From Anaerolineales bacterium (GTDB taxonomy: Bacteria > Chloroflexota > Anaerolineae > Anaerolineales > Villigracilaceae), in the NCBI GenBank assembly GCA_030583925.1, contig CP129482.1, positions 2,852,001 through 2,916,000 on the forward strand: DNA of 64,000 nt. The letters run 5' to 3'. Both the position numbers and the translations under genes were made by a program. Positions 44,988 to 55,230 of the stretch are shown here, in pieces. Under the pieces are notes generated by a model. The model worked only from the letters and a program-made list of their open reading frames with translations. It was not told the origin of the DNA and searched no databases. Numbering within the stretch: the first letter of the stretch is position 1; each line of letters opens with the position of its first letter.

Positions 44988-47900
44988 ATGCTGAAAAGTT
45001 TTGTAAAAATGTTCGGGGGAGACCCCAATAAGAAGACCGTTTCGCAATACGGCGGGATCGCCGACCAGATCAACGACCTTGAACCGGAGTTCGAGGCTTT
45101 ATCCGACGACGCCCTGCGCGCGAAAACGGACGAGTTCCGCGCGCGACTGGCGAAACTGATCGGGAATGTGGAAGGCTTGACGGAGAAGGAGCAGTTCCAA
45201 GCGGCGCAAGACGCGTTGGAAGAAATCCTGCCGGAGGCGTTTGCTGCCGTGCGCGAAGCCTCCAAGCGGACGATCGGCTTACGTCATTACGATGTGCAAC
45301 TGATCGGCGGCGTCGCGTTGCATCGCGGTTCCATCGCGGAGATGCGAACCGGCGAAGGGAAGACGCTCGTCGCCACACTCCCGATTTATCTCAACGCGTT
45401 GCTCGGCAAAGGCGTGCATCTCATCACGGTCAACGATTATCTGGCGCGACGCGACGCGCGCTGGATGGCTCCGATCTACGATCTATTGGGTCTGTCGGTT
45501 GGCGTTTTGCAAATGGCGGCGGCGACCGAAAACGGGAAGAAAGCGTTTCTCGTGGACTTCGAGCGCGAGTCGCCTCATGAAGATCAACATCAACTGCGCC
45601 TCGTCGACCGCCGTCTCGCGTACGAAGCGGACATCACCTACGGGACAAACGCGGAGTTCGGCTTCGATTACCTGCGCGACAACATGACCATGCGTCTAAG
45701 CGACCGCGTCCAGCGCGGTCATCATTACGCCATCGTGGACGAAGTGGACAACGTGTTGATTGACGAAGCGCGTACGCCTCTGATCATCTCCGGTCCCGCT
45801 TCGGGAAATTTGGAATGGTACGGCAAAATGGCGCAAGTGGTGAAACAACTCAAGCCCGAAGACTACGAGATCAATGAAAAAGATCGCAACGCTTCATTGA
45901 CCGAAACCGGACTGACTCATGTGGAAGAGATCATGGGTCAGCCATTGATAGACCCCGATCGCCCCGAAGACATCACGCCTGAGCAGGCGCGTATGCGCGG
46001 TTATCTTGAACAAGCGATGCGCGCGCAATACATCTTCCACCGCAACAAAGATTATCTTGTGCAGGGGGGCAAGGTCATCATCGTGGATGAGCATACGGGG
46101 CGGCTCATGCCGGGTCGGCGTTGGAGCGACGGTTTGCATCAGGCGGTCGAAGCGAAAGAGGGTGTAAAGGTCGAGCCGGAAAATGTGACCTACGCGACAG
46201 TCACGATTCAAAACTACTTCCGCATGTACAAGAAACTCGCGGGCATGACCGGCACCGCGCTCACCGAAGCCGAAGAGTTCAGCAAGATTTACAACCTCGA
46301 GGTAAGTTCGATTCCGCCAAACCTTGAATACCAAGCCTTTGGCAGCGACGCGCCGTTGGTTGAGATCAAAACGAAAGACGACGACGGCTACTCGTATGCC
46401 TATTTTGCGCGGCGAGATGACTCGGAGGAAAATCCGCTGTACTATCGTCGGCAGGATTTCCCCGACGTTATCTACAAGACTATTGAGGCGAAACTACGCG
46501 CCATCGCCACCGAGATTTTGCGCGAGCATGTGCGCGGACGTCCCATCCTTGCTGGCACGACTTCCGTCGAAGCGTCAGAGCGACTCTCGCAACGCTTGAA
46601 AGCGGAATCCATTCGGCGGTTGATGCAAGTCGCCCTCGTCCGCCGCGCGTGGATGGAAGCGAATAACCGCGAAGAAGACGGACGTCTCATTCCCGAACTT
46701 CAGCAGTTCAACGAACCGCTAGAAAAAATCTCGCCGGATATGTTGCGGAAATTTGTCCAGCCGTTTGGTATGACGAATATCAACCCGGAAGACCCGAACA
46801 ACATCAACACCGTGCTGGATATTCTTCGCCTTGATTCGTCGAACATCCACCGACTAAAGTCGGCGTTACAGGGCGGCATTCCGCATCAAGTGCTCAACGC
46901 GCGCAAACACACGGAAGAATCGCAGATCATCGCGGGCGCGGGCGCGTTCGGCGCGGTGACCATCGCCACCAACATGGCAGGCCGCGGCGTGGATATCAAA
47001 CTCGGCGGAGAGATCGCCGAGGAAGTGATCAGCGCGGTCAATCGCGTGCTGAGAAAATCCGGCCACGAAGACCCGTTTGACATGTCGCTCGAAGAACGCC
47101 GCGTCGCGTTGCAAAATGTCGATCCGTCCAATTTCGGAATCTACGACGCCGAGATCAAACTCTTCTTGCAATACTTCGAAGACATGGAACGCGTGAAAGA
47201 ACTCGGCGGCTTGCACGTGGTCGGCTCGGAGCGCCACGATGCGCGCCGCATCGACAACCAGTTACGCGGGCGCGCCGCGCGCCAAGGCGATCCCGGCTCT
47301 TCGCGTTTTTATCTTTCGCTCGAAGACGACCTCATGCGCATTCAAGGCGGCTCGCAAGTGAGCAACCTCATGGATCGCATGCGCGTCGATGAATCGCTGC
47401 CACTCGAGGCGGGCGTCGTCAGCCGCGTGATCGAACAGGCACAGCATCGCATCGAGGGCGCGAACTTCGACGTGCGCAAACACCTGCTCGAATACGACGA
47501 TGTGCTGAACAATCAACGCGCGCAAATCTACGGTCAGCGCGACCGCATCTTCGTCAAAGAAGATTTGAGCGACGACATCTCCGCGTTGCTAGACACTGAA
47601 ATTCGCCAACGCGTCGAAGCGGGATTAGCGGATGAAGAGGGACCTTGGAAGTTGATCGCATGGCTCGAACAGGTACAGCCTCCGTTCATGACGGACGAAC
47701 GCCTCTTTCCCAGTTTCGGCTTGTCTCTGCTTCTCAAGGAGCTCGCCTCCTCTGACGACCCTTCGACAGGCTCAGGGCAAGCTCTCCGCTCTTCGACCTT
47801 GGACTTAATCACCCGCGCAATCGAAGCGGAAAACGCCCACCACTTGCGTGCCATCGAAGCGACGATTGATCGCAACGAGGAAAGTCTTCAATCTCAAATC

Positions 47901-49001
47901 TCCAGCCGCGAAGATTCGGTGGACGCGTTCTTTGAAAGTCTGCGCGACCGCGAAGACTCCCCGCGCCCGCAGAAGATCGTCGAAGAACTCAACAGCCTCA
48001 TCGGGATGCAATTGCGCCTCAACAGCGAACAACTCCGCGCGCTGGGCGAAGACCCCGAAGATGTGAAGGATGACGTGAAAGAAATGATCCGCGCGCAGTT
48101 GACGGGCTCGTACGCCACGCGCATCATCGGCGCCGCGGCTAATCGCATCGGCGAACCGTTGGGCGAGAAGTTTCAAATCTCGAATTGGGACGACGCGGCG
48201 GACCAAATTCTCGAAGCCGCGCAATCCGCGCTCGAACGCCGCCGCGAACGATTGACGGGGCAGATCGCACGTGACATCAACAACCTGATGCCCGCCGAGA
48301 TCAACGAAACGACCAAACTTCAGTTGCTGTTGTCGCTTTCGCAAGGCGCGCGCACGGTCTTCGACCAGAAGTCGCACAAACAGGTGAAGCAAGTCTTTGC
48401 GCGGTTCAGTTATGGTTTCCTCTTGGCGCAATTACTGGAGGGACAGGAAGCCGAACAACTCACCGACGAAGTTTTAGAACATCTCGAAGAAGCGGAAGAA
48501 GCGCTGCGCGCGGCATGGGGTAAGCGCGAGTTCAACCGCATATCCGCGAACGCGCAAAAGTTGGCGGATTTCGGCGTCGCCGCGAAGAACGCCTTCGGCG
48601 AGGAAAGGCTGAACGAAGCCGTATCAGCCCTCCCTGAGTCTGATCGGGAAACGTTGGTTGAATCCATTGGTCGCTACGTGCTGAACGAAGTCCATCGGCA
48701 ATTATTGCTCAGCGCCACATCCGAACTTTGGGTGGAGTACCTGACGCGCATCGAAGCCCTGCGCGTCTCCATCGGCTTGGAGGCTTACGCTCAACGCGAC
48801 CCGCTGGTACAATACAAGTCGCGCGCGTCTGAAATGTTCGCGCAGTTGGTGGAAGATATTCGCGGGTTGGTGATCAGCCGCGTGTTTGCGTATCAACCGC
48901 GACCGGTTGAGATCAAAGCAGTAGAAACGACAGACGAGCCCGGCGCGGTTGAATCGACAAGCGCCGAGGCTGGCAGGAAAAAGAAACGCCGACGACATTA
49001 A
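44988..49001 (+). CDS. secA: Preprotein translocase ATPase SecA, extended form
   Basis: The motor that pushes preproteins through SecYEG. Walker A is MRTGEGKTLVATLP, the DEAD-like box is VDEVDNVLIDEARTPLIISG, and NBD2 has TNMAGRGVDIKLGG and GSERHDARRIDNQLRGRAARQGDPG. At 1337 residues it is 350-500 longer than usual: about 100 extra residues lie between SERLSQRL (about 530) and GIPHQVLNARKH (about 629), some 30 more before ELGGLHVVGSERHD, and a long helical region replaces the usual C terminus. The zinc-binding SEC-C tail is missing; the end is KKKRRRH. A dispersed repeat is translated near residues 925-933 (PSTGSGQA). Confidence 0.96.
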   Translation: MLKSFVKMFGGDPNKKTVSQYGGIADQINDLEPEFEALSDDALRAKTDEFRARLAKLIGNVEGLTEKEQFQAAQDALEEILPEAFAAVREASKRTIGLRHYDVQLIGGVALHRGSIAEMRTGEGKTLVATLPIYLNALLGKGVHLITVNDYLARRDARWMAPIYDLLGLSVGVLQMAAATENGKKAFLVDFERESPHEDQHQLRLVDRRLAYEADITYGTNAEFGFDYLRDNMTMRLSDRVQRGHHYAIVDEVDNVLIDEARTPLIISGPASGNLEWYGKMAQVVKQLKPEDYEINEKDRNASLTETGLTHVEEIMGQPLIDPDRPEDITPEQARMRGYLEQAMRAQYIFHRNKDYLVQGGKVIIVDEHTGRLMPGRRWSDGLHQAVEAKEGVKVEPENVTYATVTIQNYFRMYKKLAGMTGTALTEAEEFSKIYNLEVSSIPPNLEYQAFGSDAPLVEIKTKDDDGYSYAYFARRDDSEENPLYYRRQDFPDVIYKTIEAKLRAIATEILREHVRGRPILAGTTSVEASERLSQRLKAESIRRLMQVALVRRAWMEANNREEDGRLIPELQQFNEPLEKISPDMLRKFVQPFGMTNINPEDPNNINTVLDILRLDSSNIHRLKSALQGGIPHQVLNARKHTEESQIIAGAGAFGAVTIATNMAGRGVDIKLGGEIAEEVISAVNRVLRKSGHEDPFDMSLEERRVALQNVDPSNFGIYDAEIKLFLQYFEDMERVKELGGLHVVGSERHDARRIDNQLRGRAARQGDPGSSRFYLSLEDDLMRIQGGSQVSNLMDRMRVDESLPLEAGVVSRVIEQAQHRIEGANFDVRKHLLEYDDVLNNQRAQIYGQRDRIFVKEDLSDDISALLDTEIRQRVEAGLADEEGPWKLIAWLEQVQPPFMTDERLFPSFGLSLLLKELASSDDPSTGSGQALRSSTLDLITRAIEAENAHHLRAIEATIDRNEESLQSQISSREDSVDAFFESLRDREDSPRPQKIVEELNSLIGMQLRLNSEQLRALGEDPEDVKDDVKEMIRAQLTGSYATRIIGAAANRIGEPLGEKFQISNWDDAADQILEAAQSALERRRERLTGQIARDINNLMPAEINETTKLQLLLSLSQGARTVFDQKSHKQVKQVFARFSYGFLLAQLLEGQEAEQLTDEVLEHLEEAEEALRAAWGKREFNRISANAQKLADFGVAAKNAFGEERLNEAVSALPESDRETLVESIGRYVLNEVHRQLLLSATSELWVEYLTRIEALRVSIGLEAYAQRDPLVQYKSRASEMFAQLVEDIRGLVISRVFAYQPRPVEIKAVETTDEPGAVESTSAEAGRKKKRRRH
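47760..47783 (+). repeat. CTTCGACA-GGCTCAGG dispersed repeat inside secA
   Basis: This 24-bp stretch matches, apart from one indel and one base, the repeat at 34226-34250 in the PP2C-like gene; the core CTTCGACACGGCTCAG is also found at 38455-38470 in the methyltransferase gene. Here it encodes PSTGSGQA in frame. Confidence 0.75.
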
Positions 49002-49008
49002 TTGTTCT

Positions 49009-50055
49009 ATGAGCGTCACTGACCGAGTCACCGCTTCGCTAAACACGTATCGCGCTCTTCCGAAAGTGGAGTTGCATCGGCATCTCGAAGGCTCACTGCG
49101 ACTCGACACGATGCTCGATATCGCGACGAAGCACGGCATCACCATCCCTGCCGATGTGTTGCGGCTCAGCACGCTCGTGCAAGTGCAAGAAGAAGACAAA
49201 TTCACCTTTCAAAATTTCCTCGGCAAATTCAATACGTTGCGTCTCTTCTACCGCTCTCCCGACGTGATCCATCGCATCACGCGTGAGGCAATCGAAGACG
49301 CGGCGAAAGATAACGTGAAGTACATGGAATTGCGTTTTACGCCGGTCGCGTTGAGCCGCGCGGAACGGTTTCCGCTTCACGATGTGATCGATTGGGTAAT
49401 AACGAGCGCGCGCGACGCGTCGGAAAAGCAGAATGTGATCGTCAAGTTGATCGTGTCGGTGAACCGGCACGAGGGGACCGACATCGCCGAACAAGTGGCA
49501 TGGCTCGCGGCGGAACACGTCAAAGACGGCATCGTCGCGATGGACCTCGCAGGCAACGAAGCGGACTTTCCATCACAGCCGTTTTATGGGATTTTCAAAG
49601 AAGCGAAGCAAGCGGGTTTGCATGTGACCATCCACGCTGGAGAATGGGGTCCCGGCTACAACGTGCGCGAAGCCATCGAAGAGATCGGCGCGGAGCGCAT
49701 CGGTCACGGAGTGCGCGTGATGGAAGACGACTCCATTGTTGCGCTGGCGCGCGAACGACAGACCGCGTTTGAAGTGTGCATCACGAGCAATTATCAATCG
49801 GGCGTTTTTGAATCGCTGGAAACGCATCCGCTGATGAAAATGCACGCTGCGGGGTTGAACGTCACCATCAACACCGACGACCCCAGCATCTCACGCATCA
49901 CTTTGAGCCACGAGTATTACACCGCCTGCGAAGACTTGAAGATGCCGCAAAATATTTTGAAACAGCAAATCGTCGCTGCGGCGAAAGCATCGTTTATCGG
50001 CGAGACTGAAAAGGGCAAACTTGTAACGCAAATGGAAAAGGATTTGAAGTTATAA
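49009..50055 (+). CDS. add: Adenosine deaminase
   Basis: A 348-residue zinc TIM-barrel enzyme converting adenosine to inosine in purine salvage. Zinc and catalytic motifs are all present: VELHRHLEGS, VTIHAGEWGPG, ERIGHGVR and NTDDPSIS. The ATG at 49009 lies eight bases after the secA stop; starts further upstream would overlap secA. Members of this group may also deaminate other aminopurines. A TATAAT at 50052-50057 over its stop may belong to the next gene. Confidence 0.93.
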   Translation: MSVTDRVTASLNTYRALPKVELHRHLEGSLRLDTMLDIATKHGITIPADVLRLSTLVQVQEEDKFTFQNFLGKFNTLRLFYRSPDVIHRITREAIEDAAKDNVKYMELRFTPVALSRAERFPLHDVIDWVITSARDASEKQNVIVKLIVSVNRHEGTDIAEQVAWLAAEHVKDGIVAMDLAGNEADFPSQPFYGIFKEAKQAGLHVTIHAGEWGPGYNVREAIEEIGAERIGHGVRVMEDDSIVALARERQTAFEVCITSNYQSGVFESLETHPLMKMHAAGLNVTINTDDPSISRITLSHEYYTACEDLKMPQNILKQQIVAAAKASFIGETEKGKLVTQMEKDLKL

Positions 50056-50140
50056 TACGGACTGCATCGCAAGGATGGCAAAGGCGCTCCTTTGAGTTCT
50101 TCGCAAGATTGATACACCCATTTCACCAAAGGAGAACCCT

Positions 50141-52837
50141 ATGAACAATTCTTTTAATGCACGCGACACACTCAAAGTGGGGAAAAAGGAATACATCTAC
50201 TATCGCCTCGACGCATTGGAAAAAGCGGGTTTGACCCAACTCAAACGGCTTCCGTTTTCGATCCGCATCATGCTGGAGGCGGCTCTGCGTCAATGCAACG
50301 ACAAAGAGATCACTCAAACGGACGTAAAAAATATCGCGGCGTGGACGCCTCTCTCGGACAGCCGCCCAGGCATCCCCTTCCTCCCTGCCCGCGTCATCAT
50401 GCAAGATTTCACTGGCGTGCCTGCCATCGTTGACCTCGCGGCGATGCGCGCGGCGGTGGCACGTCTCGGCGGCGACCCGAAAAAGATCAATCCGCTTGTG
50501 CCGGTCGATCTGGTGATTGACCATTCGATCCAAGTGGATTTCTTCGCCACAGCGGACGCGTTGCAACGCAACACCGAAATGGAATTTCTGCGTAACAAAG
50601 AACGCTATGAATTTCTCAAATGGGGTCAACACGCCTTCCAAAACTTCCGTGTCGTGCCGCCGATGACCGGCATCGTGCATCAAGTCAACTTGGAATATCT
50701 CGCCGACGTGGTGATGACAAAGAAAGACGGCAACGAAACGGTCGCCTTCCCCGATACGCTTGTCGGCACCGACTCGCACACAACGATGATCAACGGACTC
50801 GGCGTTGTCGGCTGGGGCGTGGGCGGAATCGAAGCCGAAGCCGTAATGCTCGGTCAACCGATGGACATGCTCTTGCCCGACGTGATCGGCTTCAAACTGC
50901 ACGGCAAATTGCGCGAGGGCGTCACTGCCACCGATCTCGTCCTCACCGTCACACAGATGCTTCGCAAAAAAGGCGTAGTGGATAAATTCGTCGAGTTCTT
51001 CGGTCCGGGGTTGGACACGATGTCATTGCCCGACCGCGCCACGATCGGCAACATGGCTCCCGAATACGGCGCCACCATCGGCTACTTCCCAGTGGATAAA
51101 GAAACGCTTCGCTACATGAAGTTGACCGGTCGCTCCGATGAGACCATCGCGCTCACGGAAGCCTACGCGCGCGCGCAGGGACTCTTCCACGATGCGGACA
51201 CGCCTCATCCCGAATACACCGACACGCTCGAACTCGACCTTGGGGCTGTCGTGCCCTCGTTAGCCGGACCCAAGCGTCCGCAAGATCGCGTGCCGATGGC
51301 TGAACTCAAAGAGACATTCAACAAAGCATTGACCGCGCCAGTGAAAGAACGCGGCTTTGAACTGAAGCCCGATGCGTTGACATCCGAAGCCACGTATGGA
51401 ACCAACGGCGGCTCGATGAAGATGAAGCACGGCGCGGTCGTCATCGCGGCGATCACGTCTTGTACGAACACAAGCAACCCGTCGGTGCTGGTCGCGGCAG
51501 GATTGCTCGCCAAGAAAGCCATCGAAAAAGGACTCAACGTCAAGCCGTATGTCAAAACGTCGCTTGCGCCGGGTTCACGCGTGGTGACGGAATATCTGAA
51601 GCAAGCCAACTTGCTCGATCCGCTCGCCAAACTCGGGTTCAACGTCATCGCCTATGGTTGCACCACGTGCATCGGCAATTCAGGTCCGTTGCCGGCTGAG
51701 GTGGCGAAAGCAGTTACAGGGTCCGATCTTGTAGCGGCGGCGGTGCTATCTGGTAATAGAAACTTCGAGGGGCGAATCCACTCGCTGGTGAAAGCAAACT
51801 TCCTAGCCAGTCCGCCGCTTGTCGTCGCCTACGCGCTCGCGGGGACTGTTGATATTGACCTCGACAAAGAACCGCTCGGCGTCGGTTCAGACGGCGCGCC
51901 TGTTTTCTTGAGAGACCTGTGGCCCACACAACAAGAGATTAACGAGGTCGCTTCGTCGAGCGTGCGCGCTGAAATGTTCAGGGACAGATACGCCGACGTG
52001 TTTAGCGGCTCAGATATGTGGAAGGACATCAAAGTTACCGGCGGCGATCTGTACGAATGGGACGAGAACTCGACATACATTCACCATCCGCCGTATTTCC
52101 AGAAACTCACGCTCGATGTCGGTTCGGTGAAAGATATCAAGGGCGCGCGTGTGTTGGGCATGTTCGGCGATTCGATCACCACCGATCACATCTCGCCTGC
52201 CGGAAACATCGCCGTCGACTCGCCCGCCGGAAAATATCTGCAGGAACGCGACGTGGCTCCGCAATATTTCAACTCATACGGTTCGCGCCGCGGCAACGAC
52301 CTTGTGATGGCGCGGGGGACGTTCGCCAACATCCGCATCAAGAATTTGCTGGTCGCGCCGAAAGAGGGCAACTGGACAAAACATCACACCAGCGGCGAGG
52401 TGATGTCCATTTACGACGCGGCGATGAAATACCAAAGCGAAGGGACGCCCGTCATCGTTATTGCCGGGAAAGAATACGGGACCGGCTCCAGCCGCGACTG
52501 GGCGGCGAAGGGACCGTTACTGCAAGGCGTGCGCGCGGTGATCGCCGAATCGTTCGAGCGAATCCACCGTTCAAATTTGGTCGGCATGGGCATTCTGCCG
52601 TTGAAATTCATGGACGGGCAGAACGCTGAGTCGCTGGACTTGAAAGGCGATGAGGAATACGACATCGAAGGTTTGAACAACTTGAAACCGAAAAGTGTTT
52701 TGAATGTGAAGGCAAAACGTTCCGACGGTTCGTTGGTCGAATTCCAAGCCACCGCCCTGCTGAACACCGACGTGGAAGTGAATTACTATCACAACGGCGG
52801 CATTCTCCACACGGTGTTGAGGAATTTGGTAAAGTAG
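50141..52837 (+). CDS. acnA: Aconitate hydratase A
   Basis: An 898-residue 4Fe-4S enzyme of the TCA cycle, isomerising citrate and isocitrate. Cluster cysteines appear in [14 protein letters not shown] and [14 protein letters not shown]; substrate-binding [14 protein letters not shown] and the swivel-domain [15 protein letters not shown] and [11 protein letters not shown] are intact. GGAG lies before the ATG. It is monocistronic, bounded by the terminator at 52847-52885. Confidence 0.97.
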   Translation: MNNSFNARDTLKVGKKEYIYYRLDALEKAGLTQLKRLPFSIRIMLEAALRQCNDKEITQTDVKNIAAWTPLSDSRPGIPFLPARVIMQDFTGVPAIVDLAAMRAAVARLGGDPKKINPLVPVDLVIDHSIQVDFFATADALQRNTEMEFLRNKERYEFLKWGQHAFQNFRVVPPMTGIVHQVNLEYLADVVMTKKDGNETVAFPDTLVGTDSHTTMINGLGVVGWGVGGIEAEAVMLGQPMDMLLPDVIGFKLHGKLREGVTATDLVLTVTQMLRKKGVVDKFVEFFGPGLDTMSLPDRATIGNMAPEYGATIGYFPVDKETLRYMKLTGRSDETIALTEAYARAQGLFHDADTPHPEYTDTLELDLGAVVPSLAGPKRPQDRVPMAELKETFNKALTAPVKERGFELKPDALTSEATYGTNGGSMKMKHGAVVIAAITSCTNTSNPSVLVAAGLLAKKAIEKGLNVKPYVKTSLAPGSRVVTEYLKQANLLDPLAKLGFNVIAYGCTTCIGNSGPLPAEVAKAVTGSDLVAAAVLSGNRNFEGRIHSLVKANFLASPPLVVAYALAGTVDIDLDKEPLGVGSDGAPVFLRDLWPTQQEINEVASSSVRAEMFRDRYADVFSGSDMWKDIKVTGGDLYEWDENSTYIHHPPYFQKLTLDVGSVKDIKGARVLGMFGDSITTDHISPAGNIAVDSPAGKYLQERDVAPQYFNSYGSRRGNDLVMARGTFANIRIKNLLVAPKEGNWTKHHTSGEVMSIYDAAMKYQSEGTPVIVIAGKEYGTGSSRDWAAKGPLLQGVRAVIAESFERIHRSNLVGMGILPLKFMDGQNAESLDLKGDEEYDIEGLNNLKPKSVLNVKAKRSDGSLVEFQATALLNTDVEVNYYHNGGILHTVLRNLVK

Positions 52838-52846
52838 ATTCGTGAT

Positions 52847-52885
52847 AAAAAGTGACGGTCACCTTGAAGGTGACCGTCACTTTTT
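52847..52885. terminator. Bidirectional intrinsic terminator
   Basis: A 17-bp perfect stem (AAAAAGTGACGGTCACC and its complement) with a five-base loop, with A-tract and T-tract flanks. It overlaps the last two bases of the convergent Nudix gene. Confidence 0.9.
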
Positions 52886-53309
52886 ATTTCAACATTTCCA
52901 ACAACCCACCGGGATACAGGATCGACTTCCCCTCCCCGAACTCATCCACACTCTTCCACACCACGCGGATGCGCTCCCCGTTCGCTTCGATGACTTCCAT
53001 TTCAGTCTGCTCGTACAACTTCGACTCGCTCAACACCCCATCGAAAACCGTTACGATCTCGTGACCCATCTGCCCATTGTGGTGGAAGATATTTTCAAGA
53101 TAGCCCAGATGCCGTAAACCCTCGATCTCGCTGTGCAACTCTTCCATGATCTCGCGGCGGACAGCGACCTCCCCGCTTTCGCCAAACTCGATTCCCCCTC
53201 CCAACGGACGGTAATACGTTTCGTTCTTGATCGAATCAAATCCTTCAAAGACGAGAATACGGTTATCGTTCTTGAACACACAAAGCGCGATCGGGCGGAT
53301 TCGATTCAT
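52884..53309 (-). CDS. Nudix hydrolase
   Basis: A 141-residue Nudix fold protein. The Nudix box is complete: GGGIEFGESGEVAVRREIMEEL at about residues 36-57 with its REIMEEL metal-binding helix. Substrate type cannot be told; ADP-sugar, nucleotide or cap-like diphosphates are all possible. It follows miaB on the same strand after 44 bases containing a palindrome, so may or may not share its transcript. Confidence 0.92.
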   Translation of the reverse strand: MNRIRPIALCVFKNDNRILVFEGFDSIKNETYYRPLGGGIEFGESGEVAVRREIMEELHSEIEGLRHLGYLENIFHHNGQMGHEIVTVFDGVLSESKLYEQTEMEVIEANGERIRVVWKSVDEFGEGKSILYPGGLLEMLK

Positions 53310-53327
53310 ATTCCCTCAGAAATTGTA

Positions 53328-53348
53328 GAGCGGGATGGCATCCCGCTC
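53328..53348. repeat. GAGCGGGATG palindrome between miaB and the Nudix gene
   Basis: GAGCGGGATG and its exact complement flank a single G. It resembles the AGCGAGA hairpin at 23966-23995 in position and form. No T-run follows. Confidence 0.6.
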
Positions 53349-53353
53349 CACGA

Positions 53354-54691
53354 CTACACAGAAATCAACTCAGGCTGTCTCTGCAGATTCGCCTGCATAG
53401 ACCACGGTCCCGTCCACGTGACGGTGACTGGCAAAATTTGACCTTTCAAATTGTCATCCGATTCAACGAATACTAATTTGTTCGTGGGAGTTCGTCCGCG
53501 CCAGCGATTCTTCACTTTCTCTTCGAACAAAACGTCAACGGTTTCGCCTAAATATTTTTTGTTGATCTCGCCGACGATTCCCTCCTGCAACTCTTCCAAC
53601 AGGCGGAAGCGGCGCATCTTTTCCTCTTCGGGGACATCATCCACCATGCGGCGCGTGGCGACGGTCCCTTCACGGGGGGAATAACGCGCCAGATGAGCCA
53701 CGTCAAGCCGAAGATCGGAAAGGACGCGGTGCGTTTCCAAAAATTGTTCTTCAGTCTCGCCGGGGAATCCCACGATGATGTCCGTCGCGATGGAGCAGTC
53801 GGGAATCTTCTTGCGGATGGTTTCGATGAGGTTGCGATAATCCTGCTGAGTGTAGCCGCGCTTCATGTTCGCCAACACTTCGTCGTCGCCCGCTTGAATC
53901 GGCACTTCGATATGCGGCATGACCTTCGGAAGTTCGGCGATGGCTTCCATCAACTCTTCAGTGAAGTAACTGGGATGCGATGTGAGAAAGCGGATACGCT
54001 CAACGCCTTCGACCTCGTGAATGACACGAAGCAGTTGCGCGAGGTTGGGTCCATCGGGAACGTCTTTGCCATAGCGATCCACGATTTGTCCGAGAAGCGT
54101 TACTTCTTTCACGCCTTGCGCGGCGAGCGAGCGAATCTCTGAAACAATATCGCCAACGGGACGACTGCGCTCGATGCCGCGTCGGAATGGGATGATGCAA
54201 AACGTGCAGGCATGTGAACAACCGTACACGATCGGCACATGCGCGCTGACGAGTTGTCCGCGTTCGTGTTGAGGGAGAATCAATTCGTCGTCCATCATCA
54301 GGAAGCGGCGCGTCGTTTCGGAATTTTCCAGCGAACGAATCTCGCCCTGACTCAAATACGAGACAAGCGGACCCGGGTCAGACGGCGGGGAGAACACATC
54401 CACGTAAGGAAGTTTTTCGCGCAACTTGTCCGCGCCGCGCACGCCGACGAGGCACCCCATGAGGTTGATGACAAGGTTGGGATTCTGCCTCTTCAACGGG
54501 AGCAGGCTGGAGAGGCGTCCGATCGCTTTATCTTCCGCCGATTGCCGCACCACGCAGGTGTTGAGAACGATCACGTCCGCTTCTTCGATGGTATTCGTAA
54601 ATTGATAGCCGAGATGCTCCAACGACGAGCCGACGCGCTGCGAGTCGGCGACGTTCATTTGGCATCCCTCGGTCCAGATATGGTATTTCAT
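53354..54691 (-). CDS. miaB: tRNA-2-methylthio-N6-dimethylallyladenosine synthase MiaB
   Basis: A 445-residue radical SAM methylthiotransferase acting on A37 of tRNAs. The N-terminal UPF0004 domain has WTEGCQMNVADSQR and LNTCVVRQSAEDK, holding the auxiliary cluster cysteines; the radical SAM motif is CSHACTFC; the TRAM domain is at the C terminus (about 375-440). The TEGCQMN start separates MiaB from RimO and MtaB. TATAAT on the minus strand (54701-54706) would start transcription three bases before the ATG, and no ribosome binding site is visible. Confidence 0.95.
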   Translation of the reverse strand: MKYHIWTEGCQMNVADSQRVGSSLEHLGYQFTNTIEEADVIVLNTCVVRQSAEDKAIGRLSSLLPLKRQNPNLVINLMGCLVGVRGADKLREKLPYVDVFSPPSDPGPLVSYLSQGEIRSLENSETTRRFLMMDDELILPQHERGQLVSAHVPIVYGCSHACTFCIIPFRRGIERSRPVGDIVSEIRSLAAQGVKEVTLLGQIVDRYGKDVPDGPNLAQLLRVIHEVEGVERIRFLTSHPSYFTEELMEAIAELPKVMPHIEVPIQAGDDEVLANMKRGYTQQDYRNLIETIRKKIPDCSIATDIIVGFPGETEEQFLETHRVLSDLRLDVAHLARYSPREGTVATRRMVDDVPEEEKMRRFRLLEELQEGIVGEINKKYLGETVDVLFEEKVKNRWRGRTPTNKLVFVESDDNLKGQILPVTVTWTGPWSMQANLQRQPELISV

Positions 54692-54706
54692 AGGTTGGGG
54701 ATTATA

Positions 54707-55170
54707 CCAAGAGCGGCTAAGATTCTAAGTAGACAAGCCGTCAACGAAGGCGGCTTGTATAATCAGTGTCCCGGCAATCAGTTTCATGAATTGAACGATG
54801 TATTCAAGTCGAGAATTAAAATTATGCCGTTCGCTTCCAATTTAGTCGCATACAAAGTGCCATCCAAAAATCAGAGAAACCAGATAGGCTGAACCACTCG
54901 TAGGCACAGGAATCACCGTATTTCATTTACATAAATATCAAGAGGGAGCCAGACGAATTAATAGCACTGCACTGATGCCGCTTGCAAGGCGGCAAATTGA
55001 TTTGGCTATCTTCCAAAATAAGGAGCGCTAGCAAGCCGATATAGTTGTATTCGGTCGCGTCGATTTTTACAAACAACGCTTTGAGAGAAATATCTAAAGC
55101 CGCACAATCGACCTCTCCTGCAAACGTGCAGATTGAAGCTCTTTAGCCCAAGGATATTGGTGATAACAAA
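54707..55170. other. Long intergenic region with no clear gene
   Basis: About 460 bases, AT-richer than the flanks, without a frame that looks like a gene on either strand. CTGCAAACGTGCAG at about 55120-55133 is a short palindrome and a TATAAT lies near 54758. It could hold remnants or a small RNA, but I can support nothing specific. Confidence 0.4.
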
Positions 55171-55175
55171 TAAAA

Positions 55176-55195
55176 AGTCGCCAATCTTGACGACT
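55176..55195 (-). terminator. Intrinsic terminator of the pilin gene
   Basis: On the minus strand AGTCGTC and GGCGACT form a 7-bp stem (one G-U pair) with a six-base loop, followed by TTTTATTT. Confidence 0.65.
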
Positions 55196-55230
55196 AGGTT
55201 GATCATTTTTAAGTATGCCGTTGATAAATG

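Noticed and set aside
54239..54892. A 217-codon plus-strand frame
   Set aside because: Mostly antisense to miaB, with no recognisable protein features or ribosome binding site.
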